The notes below the pieces were generated by a model. The model was not told the origin of the DNA. It did not search any database and worked only from the letters and a program-made list of their open reading frames with translations. A stretch of DNA of 64,000 nucleotides from Apostichopus japonicus. Lineage: Eukaryota; Echinodermata; Holothuroidea; Aspidochirotida; Stichopodidae. Location: NCBI RefSeq assembly GCF_037975245.1, contig NC_092571.1, forward strand, positions 22,637,564 through 22,701,563, given 5' to 3'. Within the stretch, counting starts at the first letter, position 1, and every line of letters starts with the position of its first letter. The translations under genes and the position numbers were made by a program. Below, piece by piece: positions 13,401 through 64,000 of this stretch.

Positions 13401-14449
13401 CCATAGGGACCGTCTTCAAATGTTTTCATTTTGTGTTGGCTCTTGTTACTGCAGAAACAGGTAAACGATTATAACAGAATCTAATCCGATATAGGTTTAC
13501 CCCTAAATGATAGAGTTGCTTGCGATGAACGACTCCCACCCACCCTCCCTTCGACTCCCACCTACCCTCCCTTCCCCTCCCCTCCCCTACCCCATGAAAT
13601 TAATTAGAAGTTTAGAAATACTTGTACGTAGAGCTCACTGCATGTTTTCTAACGCTGTAAGTATATTATTAGAATATAAAACCGTGTTTCATCATTTCCG
13701 CCTCGCTCTTTCTTAACTAACCTATAAACAAGCCCCCCTCCCCCTCCTCCGTTCCCCTTGATCCATTGCGATTATATACGTCAAAAGGCTTGTAGAGTAA
13801 TTTTTCTCCCAAACAGTGCGAAATATTGCAAACAAATTGATGATTGTTATTAAAGGAGACTTAAGACCAATGTAACCATCGTTATTATTTTATCTCATAT
13901 ACGAGACTCTTGTGATGGGCAGCCACCCCAAGTAGCTTAGAAATGTCTTATTCCATTTGGGAGATATCAGTTCTCTCATGCACAGCAAGTGTTGTAAGCC
14001 AAGCAAATAAAAAAGGTGGGGGGGGGGGGTGGAGGCTTGAGCAAGTTTAAATACGGTACGACATCATTCAACTTGTGAATGTATATATAACATGTTTTTC
14101 TTAGGGAGCGAGGGGAAACGTGTAGGGGTGGGCTGGGGGGGGGTGGGGCACAAACATATAATGTCATGGAAATGGTGCATTGTAGAATAGAAGGAGGCAA
14201 TAGGAGCGAACTGAAATATCAGACGGAATTGCACAATTCTGCAACGAACAGCTACAGCTAGCCTATAACCTATCAGATTTCGGGCTGAAGAAGAGAGGTT
14301 ATTACAGTACGTAGCGTTGGAGGACAAGTGCCATACATACTACCCACACACGATATTTATTGATGGGAATGCGATGGAAAGAAGAATCACATCAACATGT
14401 TTCCTACCCCCCCCACCCAACAATTACTCACTAGTATTAGAGTGTGAGA

Positions 14450-14451
<2 letters not shown>
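13401..14451. other. No gene seen
   Basis: C- and G-rich stretches at 13540-13590, 13730-13760, 14015-14035 and 14110-14150; otherwise AT-rich. Confidence 0.45.
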
Positions 14452-14520
<69 letters not shown>

Positions 14521-14565
14521 GTATATATCTGTATATCTGTCATACCACTTGCTACACATTCAATT

Positions 14566-14652
<87 letters not shown>
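14452..14652. repeat. Long (TA)n microsatellite in two blocks
   Basis: 14452-14528 and 14569-14652, parted by 40 bp of unique sequence. The Ile-Tyr open frames on both strands here are artefacts. Confidence 0.95.
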
Positions 14653-14656
<4 letters not shown>

Positions 14657-17600
14657 ATGGAGTGTTAGTCAAACCTTTTTCACTGTGTCATGCGCCACAT
14701 TTAGACATAACGTCGAAAGAAAACAAGAATCAGCAATACGTCGGAAACTATATGGACTATCGCCAACTACTATGACCGTATGAAGCGGTAACCGGACAAT
14801 AAACAAACGATTTTAATAGGTCCTCGATCATCTGTTTGGGCTCGTATTGTTTCCACATTACACGAAACCTATTTCCGCCAGAAAAGTATAACGAACTGGA
14901 TATGGTCAAGTTTGGATTTTCGGTTCAGTGAAAATGGATTAAAATGTGACGGAAAAACCAGAAGCTTCGACTTCAGTTATAACTATAGTTAATTCCACAG
15001 TGCCTTCAACTCTATCGACTGGCGACGTTTGTATGGATACTGTTAATTCTAAATAAACCGAAAACGCTTATTTTTTCTCAATATATTATCTCTTGGTGCC
15101 AGTTGCACAAGGTCAAATTGAAGTGGCTAGCAAAATGGGGGGGGGGGGGAGTATTTATATCTTTAATCCATCTTGATAGTGAAAGTGTGAAATTTGTTAC
15201 AGGTATAAAACTTATCATTCGCTTTCACTCGCGTGTATGGGTTTGTGTATGGGTGCGTGTGTGGTTGTGTGTGCGTGCATGTGTGTCTATCTGTCCGTTT
15301 TGGGATATTGTATTAATTAGCTATATAATAAGGTTGTATGACTTGCTACCTAAATTGACAACTTAAGGATCGAGGTCCGATTCGAAAAGAAGACACTGCA
15401 ATGTAAAGCTGATGTTAGGTTTTATAATAACAATATACTAATAAATAATAAACGCAGCAATACATGGTACCGACTTGATCGTTCAAACCTCATAAATACA
15501 CTCAAAATGCATGTTTTTATTTAGAAATAATATTTTACAAGTATCAACGACCCCCCCCCCCCCACCCCCGCATTTTCCCTCTCTCTCTCTCTCTTTACAC
15601 ATTTATTCAAACATGTTAGAAATATGGTGACCTGCAAACGTGATTTTTCACCCTAGAATATATTGTTAAGGGGTATCCCCCCGCTCCCCTCCACACACAC
15701 ACACCAAGAAGAGAGTTTATTTTAACATGATAATGTAGAGCATCTCGTACTCTCCCCATTCCCTTCACACATACGACTGGGCGGTTTCTTGGGTAATCTG
15801 TTTCTGTGTTTGCACAACTCTGAAGAATTTATACGGTACTGCAACGGATAAACAGTCACCATAGTGACATGGTATAATGACACTTTCGCACGGATGTAGC
15901 AGAGGCGGTGGTGTGAGGGGATGGGGAGGGCGGGTCAGCAGTAGCATAATCATAAGAGTGAGAACCTGATTTTTCCACAACACAAAGAAGGGGGGCCCGA
16001 CCCAATTACAGGGGCAGTTGCCCGCCAAATTACAAGGGAAAGCGGAGCCCGACACGATCATGGTTCCACCCCCCCCCCCCCAGCGTGGACAATTATATCA
16101 CTAGGCTCCCCCTTTTGAAGTCTTCATCTTAATTGTATTTTATGAAAATACGATTACATTTCATTTTATTACATTTATCCCAATCCTGAATTGATCCCGG
16201 TGGGGTGTACTCCCTGCCCCCCCCCCCACCCCACCCACCCCACTCCCTCCTATCGTCAGCGTCAGACACCTTTATCATACCTTGACCTAAGAGAGTCGTA
16301 TTGCAGAGAGTGTTACAGTGTCACAAATTGAAAGAGCAATGACGTAAGTCACGGTGCGTTATGATAATCAATTTCAACCGAAACAGTCAGCCAACCCCCC
16401 CCCCCTCCCACCCCCTCAGCCAGCCGGGTTGAGTGATTTTTAAAGAAACCCTACCGCTGCCAATTTTCCAGCACCACATGAATGTTATATTTAGCTTCTA
16501 CTTAATGAATACCTTTACGTCTAAACATTTCGTTGCACGTTCAACGTTTGCATACATGCTTAGGCCTTATAATATATCAGGCAAAAAGCAAAGGGAGAAA
16601 TATAAAAAACTTTATTTTCTTTTTTGTGAAGTGTGACTATCTATCTACATTGTAATGTGTGTTTTCTTATCGATTCCTGTCGATAATTTAGCAATATTAC
16701 GAAAAAACGAAACTAAAAATTATGAATATAAAACTTGTACACAAACTACAATGGTACATGGTTATTAACATTCTCTGATAACGTCCTTACTTAATACTAC
16801 GTCAACATGAGACTTTCGTCTCAATTGATCTTCTTACATAAACTTCAGATTTTTCTTAGCAATGCTATTTTTAATATCCCGAGCGAAACCTACAATACCA
16901 TACGCAAATTGGCTTCGAAATGGAAGTTTTAAACCCATGGCTTCAACACAGACTAGTTCCAAATTACATATTTAACGGGGTTTCTCTTTTATCTCTTATC
17001 TTACTTTTAAGTTTTTTTCAGGGTTCGGTGCAACACAGAGACCCAAAACCCAAGCTCCGGTTGTTATATCGTAGAATAGTTCAGCCCCCCTGTCCATTAT
17101 GTCCCGCATGCCATTCATCCGTGGAAGCCCCGCCCATTGTAAATAAACATAAATAGGGACCAGACCCCCTGCGAAGTTCGAACCAATGGCTATGGCGATA
17201 CTTGGAGTAAACTTCTAACACGAAATCAGCGATTCGATTTTAGTTCTACTCTCGGCTCACAGCTGCAAGCACCGCGTGTAACCTTTTCATCGTGTTCATT
17301 CCCGTTGAACAATCAAGACTACTTCTTTTTTTCTTCAAACCACTAAAATAAATACTTTTACGACCAATTTGTGGAGCTGTTTTCCGCGATTTCCTTGCAA
17401 TAATTTTCAAGCTCCAAGGGTGACGTGCATAAAGGATAACAAGAGGTGATAAAGCGAAGAAACAAAAAAAAAAAGACAAGAAAAGAAAGGAAAGAGGGAC
17501 ACATCGTTTAAAGAATTGATCTGTAGGGGATGTTGGATTGTTCTCAAGCAAACAAACTTCCACAAAGAAGTATTTCTCAGACTTGTTCGCCAGGCATGAC

Positions 17601-18620
17601 TTTAATAAGTCTGTGGGGTCAAATAAACTCAAGCACGACTGGAAGTTATCTACAAATATCTTGCTAGTTTCGTTCAGTTGGAAAGAAAACCCGGATTTTT
17701 CTTCTTCATCAGCAAAGGGAGAAAAAGAAGAAGTTTTGTTCATAAGTTTGGAAATTAAAGCTTTTTCTTTTGGATCATGAAATATATTTTCATCTCGCTC
17801 AGTTGTTTTTCCTGTTTCTTCTTCTTCGATGAAAGATATGTTGAGTGTGCGTAGCTGGATCTAGTAGGGTGGCGTGAACTCCATGTTAACCATATGAGAT
17901 ATTTATATATATAATTATATTTATATCTGTATATATGTATCCTTAGCAAGTCTTCACCGTTTGTGGTTACATTCTCTACTCTGCCGGGGAAAAATAGTTG
18001 TATTCCGTGTTTTATGGTTAATATTGATTTGTCAAGTGTCTTGTGATTTTTCATTACACACAGAATCAAGGTGACCTCTCGTGCTTCATAGAAAAATATA
18101 TACCTACACGTTTGTTAAAGTTTGTTGTTTATGTTATGAAGCCGTATTCTGGCTTCATATCTTACATGACTAGAAAAGCTTGGATTCTTGTGAATTTGTA
18201 ACGATTAGAAACTTTAAACAAGATATCGTTTTGTGTGCGGAGTTATCTTCAACATGAACCAAACATTTGCTTTGTAAGGAAACTCTCTTGCGTGTGTGTT
18301 TGGGCTGATACAACACTTTCACACAGTTTACAGTTTGGAAAAAAACCCGACATATTTTGTGTTCTAGATGAATTATTAGTAGAGTTTGTTGTTTCTATTC
18401 GCAATATTAATTGGAAATTGTAAAAATATCTTCTTCTTCTAAAGTCAATTCCTCGTACGCTTTAAGGCCAGACTTGACATTAGCGACTTTTCTGATTCAA
18501 TTCCATTCTCAAAATGTTATATCGGTTAGTGCAGAGATAACAAGGTGGAAAAAGCATATATATAAATATACATATATATATACATATATGTGTGTGTCTG
18601 TTGTGTGTACACACATACAG
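14653..18620. other. Upstream flank of the adipolin-like gene; no certain feature
   Basis: Poly-G/C runs (15138-15149, 15550-15562, 16070-16081, 16218-16227, 16396-16405), a CT tract at 15581-15594 and TA-rich DNA at 17905-17945 and 18555-18600. A 165-codon minus-strand frame (17743-17246) has no recognisable domain. A promoter or 5' UTR exon of the gene probably lies here but cannot be pinned from sequence alone. Confidence 0.35.
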
Positions 18621-18645
18621 GAGAAAGATATCACCGAGCTATTGA

Positions 18646-18681
18646 ATGGTATACAACAAAGGATTGAATCAAGTAAGGTAA
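18646..18681 (+). promoter_or_regulatory. Upstream ORF ending two bases before the start codon
   Basis: An ATG at 18646 opens an 11-codon frame that stops at TAA 18679-18681; the main ATG begins at 18684. Frame differs from the main CDS. A uORF this close could reduce or condition translation of the main frame. Seen directly; function is inference, and it applies only if the 5' UTR really includes this stretch. Confidence 0.4.
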
Positions 18682-18683
18682 AC

Positions 18684-58910
<40,227 letters not shown>

Positions 58911-61409
58911 TCATTCACTGGGATTGAAATCTCCATAGCAACCGATCTTACCTGATAAAGGCAACCAGTTTGATGCAGATGAAAGTTGGGGAAGCGCCAG
59001 ACACTGATATAAGAATGGTGTAGTTATCCCAATGCACTTAGAGGCTTTAATACGAGTGTCGGCTAGGCTAGCCAATACTACCACAGTATCATTCACTAAA
59101 GGCATAGGCCTAAAATACTAACACGAAATGCTTCTGGAATGCTCCATGGGTGTAGGGCTTTAAACTGAACGTAAGTCAGTTCCTTTGGTTGAAATATGAA
59201 CTTATAACTAGTCATATCTGAAAAACGTACATCTAAAAATCGATGCAATCTCTTCTTTTCCACGATGACCAAGGTAGAATTATGCCCTTTGGGCGGGAAC
59301 TGCAGCTGCTGCAGACGACAAGTGGTTTATCAATTAAACTGTTCATGATTATAGACCAATGACGAGCTACAATGGTTCTAAGCGCCCTGTCGTCTGCGTG
59401 ATAATTGTTAATGTTAAAACATTTATACTCACGAAACTCGCGGGGTCAGGTATGCATGGCTAAAAATCAACAAAATTAGCTCAGGTTTTGTCTGCAAAAA
59501 GTATTGTTGAAAATATAAACTCGAGATGCTGAAAGTTACACATTGTTTATATACTTGGCCTACTCAATGTTGGTATCATAGGATGTACAAAAAGTTAAAA
59601 AAAAAATATATAAAAAACCGCCTAGACGGAAATCAGTCACATGCATCATAAGTATTATATTTGTTCCTCTTCTCTTTTTCCATCTGTACTACTCATTTGT
59701 TATTATTTAAAAATCTGTGCAATAAAATTATAAGCTGGGAGTTATATAAAACGGCTGTCTTAAACGGCTATAAGTAACCTGAGTCTGTATATATACAACG
59801 TGGAGCATGTTATATGAGACTATTACAAATGTTCACAGTATCTTATTGTTCATAGGACCCCTACGTTTATGTATGAGGTTTATTGTATACTTTATCATTC
59901 TCATCGTGAAAAAGGATTCTTTTTCGGTAGATGGAATGAAATCCTTTTTCTTATTTGAGGTGAAATGTAAAAGTAAACCACGCCCTCTTTTTTCTCATAA
60001 GCCATCCCTGTATGAATTATAAAATGATGGACAAAAAGTGAAAACCACGTGATGTGATTTTGTGCTACAAGTAAAACAAGTACAATTTAAGTTCCGTTAT
60101 GGTGCTTCTTTATCAAATTACTTGGACTGTGTCAGGAACATCAGTCATTCTAAATTTCTGAACATATCTTTATTAAGAAATTTCAATTAATCCGTTCAGA
60201 CTATGGTCTAATTTTGTCAGTGTTGTTTAACTGTTGCATGTACGAGTTATCACTATATTAGTTATCTTGACTATAGCAGATTGGTAGTAACGTTTTCTAT
60301 CGTTTCTTACAAAATGAACTCGTATGAATAATTTGTTGGGTATAAATCACAATACGACTTACCGTAGCTGCTGGGGTGGGTGGTGTGTATGGAGGATGGC
60401 GAATTTATATTTCTTTTATCGCGGGGGATGGAGTGGGGGGGGGGGGTGGGGGAGTAGGGATGACAGTTCAAGGAGGAAGAAACAAAGAATAAGCACTGCT
60501 CCTTTTCAGCAGCACTGCCGTTATATAACTTTATAATCATAATAGTAAAAAAAGAAGTCCATTGCCGGAGAAGATGAAATCATAAGAAAGCTTGGTAAAT
60601 GAAGAAATATCATGCCAATTAGTTCGTTATTTTGCCTCGAGCCTTAAAAATAAATTTGGCAAAGTTGTATATAAGTGAAGGTGCTCATAGTTTGTCGAAG
60701 AAAACTATAAATACATAGTATCATACGGAATACCCTCACAGGTTTTAGATATCTATCTATGACTTAGGCTTAAATAAATAGAATATTAACACGTGAACCA
60801 GTTATGCGAATCATGGATGCAAGCATTGACATATTTATGTTGCAACAGCTGTTTAATGGTGCATACATGTTTAGTTGTATATGTATTGCTTTCATAATTT
60901 TAAATCGTTTATACTAGAAACATGCGTTCGATTTGAGTGACAAAATTCTTAATCCTTGTGTAGGGGGAGGGGATTGTGGGAAGGGAAACCGTGAATCCCC
61001 AATCATAGGAAACATTACCATATCATTCTAGTAATTTAATTAGCCCTTAACTCATCTTTTAGCGGAAGTTTACCCACCTCTGAATTTTATCAAGTTAATA
61101 AGTCGGGTGTGGGGGGGGGGGTAGGCTGCGTGGGTTGGGATGAGGGAGACGGATTGCCATTCAGTAGTGCGAAATGTGTGCACCTTATATCCGAATATGT
61201 TATCGTTGTACACGCATTTGGAACAGGGAGTGGCTGGGTGGAGGGGAAAGTGGGTGGTGTTGAGGGGGGGGGGGGGGGTTAACACGTCGAGATTGTAATA
61301 TCTTTGTTCTTCATTCATGGTTGAACAATTGGGGAACTTTACTTCTTTTTACGAACTTCCGGTCATTTCATATAGTGCTAAGGGGTGTAAACCACATTTT
61401 AAAACCTTG
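58911..61409. other. 3' UTR and downstream flank; no further gene seen
   Basis: Includes a short palindromic spot at 59299-59320 (CTGCAGCTGCTGCAG) and G-rich runs at 60420-60455 and 61108-61120 and 61264-61278. No second gene recognised. Confidence 0.4.
59721..59726 (+). terminator. Candidate polyadenylation signal AATAAA
   Basis: AATAAA about 810 bp after the stop codon. It would give a 3' UTR of roughly 0.8 kb. No transcript data; other variant signals are possible in this AT-rich stretch. Confidence 0.35.
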
Positions 61410-61446
61410 GTTATATCATGGAGCTATTATAGCTCCATGGTTATAT
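61410..61446. mobile_element. Tiny palindromic insertion, 23 bp, flanked by GTTATAT
   Basis: 61417-61439 is CATGGAGCTA, loop TTA, TAGCTCCATG: a 10-bp perfect hairpin. GTTATAT lies directly on both sides (61410-61416, 61440-61446), extendable to GGTTATAT. Third member of the palindrome group. Confidence 0.65.
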
Positions 61447-62390
61447 GCACCGTTGGTTTTGAAGAAGTATAATAGTTCGATGTCTGGTCCTTTGCCATTC
61501 TTCATATATACGAATGAACGAGACCTGTGTATTTTCTGTGTTTGTTTTAAAATGCATTTACGTGTGTACATAATAATATTAATAATAATATGGAAATCTT
61601 TATGTTATTTAATGCATGAGGAATTGAACCCAAAAATGTTCCATGGAAAATATATGTGGAATATCTTAAAACGCCTTTTTTTTATCTTTCTCGTCTTTGT
61701 CACTAATATTGTGTCTCATTGAAATGCGGTTGTAACAAATTATACTGCCGAAAGAGTTCGCCAGCGTAGTGACAGAAGCAGCCAAACAAAAATAATTAAT
61801 TTCTAAATGGTAAAACAAAGTTATTTATTCTCATTCCAGAGCGCTGAAACTGACACAACAAAATATTGAAAAAATGTTTTCATATATTTATCCAACATGT
61901 CCTTCACACCCTAAACTCTACACGAAACTAAATTAAAGAAACCAAGACAGAAGGCCAATCAAAAGACAGTTTTTGGGGGGTCAAAGTCCGCGCTTTCTTT
62001 CCTTACTCCCGGGGGAGGTGGCTATGCATACGCGGGGTGGGTGAGGGGGTCGTCAGTTGTGGAGAGGGCGACTTGGACGACAGGCGGGAAGGGAGAGGTT
62101 GATCTAAATGATACCTTTTGTGTATACTGTACGCGATGAAGGCGAAAGCATTCCTCACCCGCAGGTTTATATAATAGATGGCGCTGATCTGAATTTCACG
62201 TTCTTCAGAGATTGTTTATCCGAGCAGCTAATAAACTATTGCGATTCCATTGCAGTATCGGAGAGCATCGAAAATATCTGAACTTGTCAACCAATGCCCG
62301 TTTTAGTACTTAAGAACATCTAAAAGGAACGGATCATGTGCAAGTATATACATTGGAAGTATGTTATGTTTGTCCTGCAGTGGAGTAACC

Positions 62391-62515
62391 AGCGAGGGGA
62401 GGGTATGGGATGGGAGGGAGGGAGTGGTGAGGATGGGAGGGGAGAGGATGGGAGGGGAGGGGATGATGTGAGGGGATGGGAGAGGATGTGAGGGAGAGGA
62501 TAGGAGACATAAAGA
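62391..62515. repeat. Purine-rich degenerate minisatellite (GGGAGGGGATG-type)
   Basis: About 120 bp of G/A with GGGAGG, GGGATG and GTGAGG units; prone to G-quadruplex or triplex formation. Confidence 0.7.
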
Positions 62516-62999
62516 GTGTGTCGGAGAATCATGATCCCTAGCAACAAATGCCCGTTCTCTTGACTGGCAGATCAAAGATGAATTATTATTCGTAGGGTGT
62601 ATACTTTAGTATGATGGAAACGCAGTCTTGTTGATTGACACTTGGAAGGTTAACTGACCAGCAACCGAAAAATGATGCAAGTCGAAATGCAGCATGGGCC
62701 AAATTATAAAAAGCATAGAGACAGGTCGGACCCCGGGGACAATTACGATACTGTGTCCCCTTTTTCGAAGCGCTTATAAATTTAGGGTAAGTTCATATTG
62801 AAAATGAGAACACATTATTCTTTATCCCATGTTTCCATCATAGTTATCGTGAAATTCATAACAAGTGTCACGAAGTTATTTAATACAGCACCATAACAAT
62901 CGTGGATCAACATTACCAATATCCACCTTAGTTATCGTGCATGACCACAACGAGAATCGTGTGAATAAGTACAGTCTCGGATGCGCCGTCACTGGGGTA

Positions 63000-63070
63000 T
63001 CTATAAACGTTATGAATATATCTGAATACTATATACGTTATGAATATATATGAATTCTATATACGTTAAA
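63000..63070. repeat. Short tandem repeat (ACGTTATGAATATAT-type)
   Basis: Two full and one partial unit of about 33 bp directly before the 22-bp minisatellite. Confidence 0.6.
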
Positions 63071-63095
63071 CCTTCAACAGAACATGTCGCTTTCT

Positions 63096-63276
63096 AGTCA
63101 CTTCGCCCAACAACCATTTCGCCCAAATGCCATTTCGCCCAACCAGCCTGGTCATTTCGCCCAACCAGCCTGGTCATTTCGCCCAACCAGCATGGTCATT
63201 TCGCCCAACCATCATAGTCATTTCGCCCAACCAGCATGGTCATTTCGCCCAACCGTGTTGGTCATTTCGCCCAACC
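63096..63276 (+). repeat. 22-bp minisatellite, left array (CATTTCGCCCAACCAGCCTGGT)
   Basis: About eight units; CATTTCGCCCAACCA then a variable GCCTGGT, GCATGGT or TCATAGT. Inverted relative to the array starting at 63890. Proline/phenylalanine-rich open frames here come from the repeat. Confidence 0.95.
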
Positions 63277-63889
63277 TTATTTTTACTAATATTCAGTCAG
63301 AATATTATTACTTTTTCTATTCACTGGTTCAATTTGATTTTTTTTTTGCGTTAGGTTACTTCGTAATAGGTAAATAAAAGAGTGAGGTCCGCTCGATATC
63401 GATCGAAGTCTGAACAGTACGTTATTTCGTTTATAATGGGAGGATTACACTACTTTAGGCGTTTACACATACAATGGAAGTTATATTATTATACAAACAC
63501 AGGGGAATCGGTCTTCATAAAAACCTATCAAACCTGACCCCTAAAACACTGATCCATCATACTGACTAAAAATTCCCGAACGTTTCCTTATTAAATTGAA
63601 GAAAAAAATATAAAACCCGTCCGTAATATTGAAGTACTATATTTAATCAATTTAACCACTTTATCAATGTAACCACATATGAATTAACATTTGTAATCAA
63701 TTTAACCACGACTTCAAGTTTCCTTAATACTCGGTTCGAATCCCATAACGTTAACAATTCCCGAACGTTTACTATCAAACCTAACCCCTAAAACACTGAT
63801 CCATCCTCAAGATTCCTTAATATTCGGTTCGTATCCTGTAACGTTAAAAATTCCCGAACGTTTCCTTTTGAAGTATCATATTTAATCAA
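63277..63889. repeat. Spacer between inverted arrays, with internal direct repeats
   Basis: ATCAAACCTGACCCCTAAA with CACTGATCCATC at about 63527 recurs as ATCAAACCTAACCCCTAAA at about 63774; AATTCCCGAACGTTT occurs three times (about 63571, 63757, 63850); TATTTAATCAA and CAATTTAACCAC also recur. CGGTTCGAATCCCAT at 63731 resembles a tRNA box B but no tRNA fold surrounds it. Confidence 0.7.
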
Positions 63890-64000
63890 GGTTGGGCGAA
63901 ATGACCGGGCTGGTTGGGCGAAATGACCAGGCTGGTTGGGCGAAATGACCAGGCTGGTTGGGCGAAATGACCAGGCTGGTTGGGCGAAATGACCAGGCTG
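63890..64000 (-). repeat. 22-bp minisatellite, right array, inverted; runs off the window
   Basis: Five units of GGTTGGGCGAAATGACCAGGCT, the complement of the left array, continuing past the window end. First unit differs by one base (CCGGGCT). Confidence 0.95.

Noticed and set aside
14317-14775. Long open frames rich in Ile-Tyr on both strands (also near 42700, 47000 and 53400)
   Set aside because: They translate TA microsatellites; no start context or domain.
17246-17743. 165-codon minus-strand frame upstream of the gene
   Set aside because: No recognisable domain, low-complexity Phe/Ser/Leu stretch from a purine-rich tract, no convincing splice or start signals.
63084-63377. 97-codon frame rich in Ser-Phe-Arg-Pro
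   Set aside because: Produced by the 22-bp minisatellite.

Overview
The window is AT-rich eukaryotic DNA with one recognisable protein-coding gene in a sea of short repeats. The gene is an intact plus-strand homologue of adipolin / C1q-TNF-related protein 12 (the C1QTNF12-erythroferrone family), built from eight exons between 18684 and 58910. All splice phases agree and together give a 351-residue secreted protein. This gene, the GT-AG introns, the hAT-type MITEs, and minisatellite inverted arrays like those of sea-urchin TU elements suggest a marine invertebrate deuterostome, most likely an echinoderm (perhaps a sea cucumber). That placement is inference; no species marker is present.

Layout. 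1-18600: apparently non-coding, with a MITE (355-561), a 1.1-kb 23-bp minisatellite (3553-4672), a duplicated tRNA-derived SINE cluster (6661-7240), a U2-headed SINE copy (7839-8020), an AT-rich degenerate repeat (9315-9835) and a long TA tract (14452-14652). 18621-18893: first coding exon, with signal peptide. 18894-54317: a 35.4-kb first intron holding most of the repeats, including a ~510-bp GAT microsatellite, five more U2-SINE loci, another tRNA-SINE, a hAT MITE with target duplication, and two hammerhead-ribozyme-bearing repeats (one apparently intact at 53312-53355). 54318-58910: seven compact exons encoding a proprotein-cleavage-type basic patch, a short collagen stretch and a C1q-like globular domain. 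Introns 4 and 7 each carry a hAT-type MITE with a perfect 8-bp target duplication, and intron 5 a tiny palindromic insertion. 58911-64000: 3' UTR and intergenic DNA, ending in two facing arrays of one 22-bp minisatellite (63096-63276 and 63890-64000), a foldback-like structure that runs off the window.

The most interesting material is the small mobile DNA: (a) a SINE-like family whose head is the first ~45 nt of U2 snRNA, with at least seven loci; (b) a hammerhead ribozyme of the short, self-dimerising type known from Penelope-like elements; (c) three 23-50-bp perfect or near-perfect palindromes, each framed by a 7-bp or longer direct repeat and sharing CA-GGAG...CTCC-TG ends, apparently mobile elements reduced to little more than their terminal repeats. 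Poly-G/poly-C runs of 9-17 nt and TA microsatellites are scattered throughout and cause many spurious open frames.
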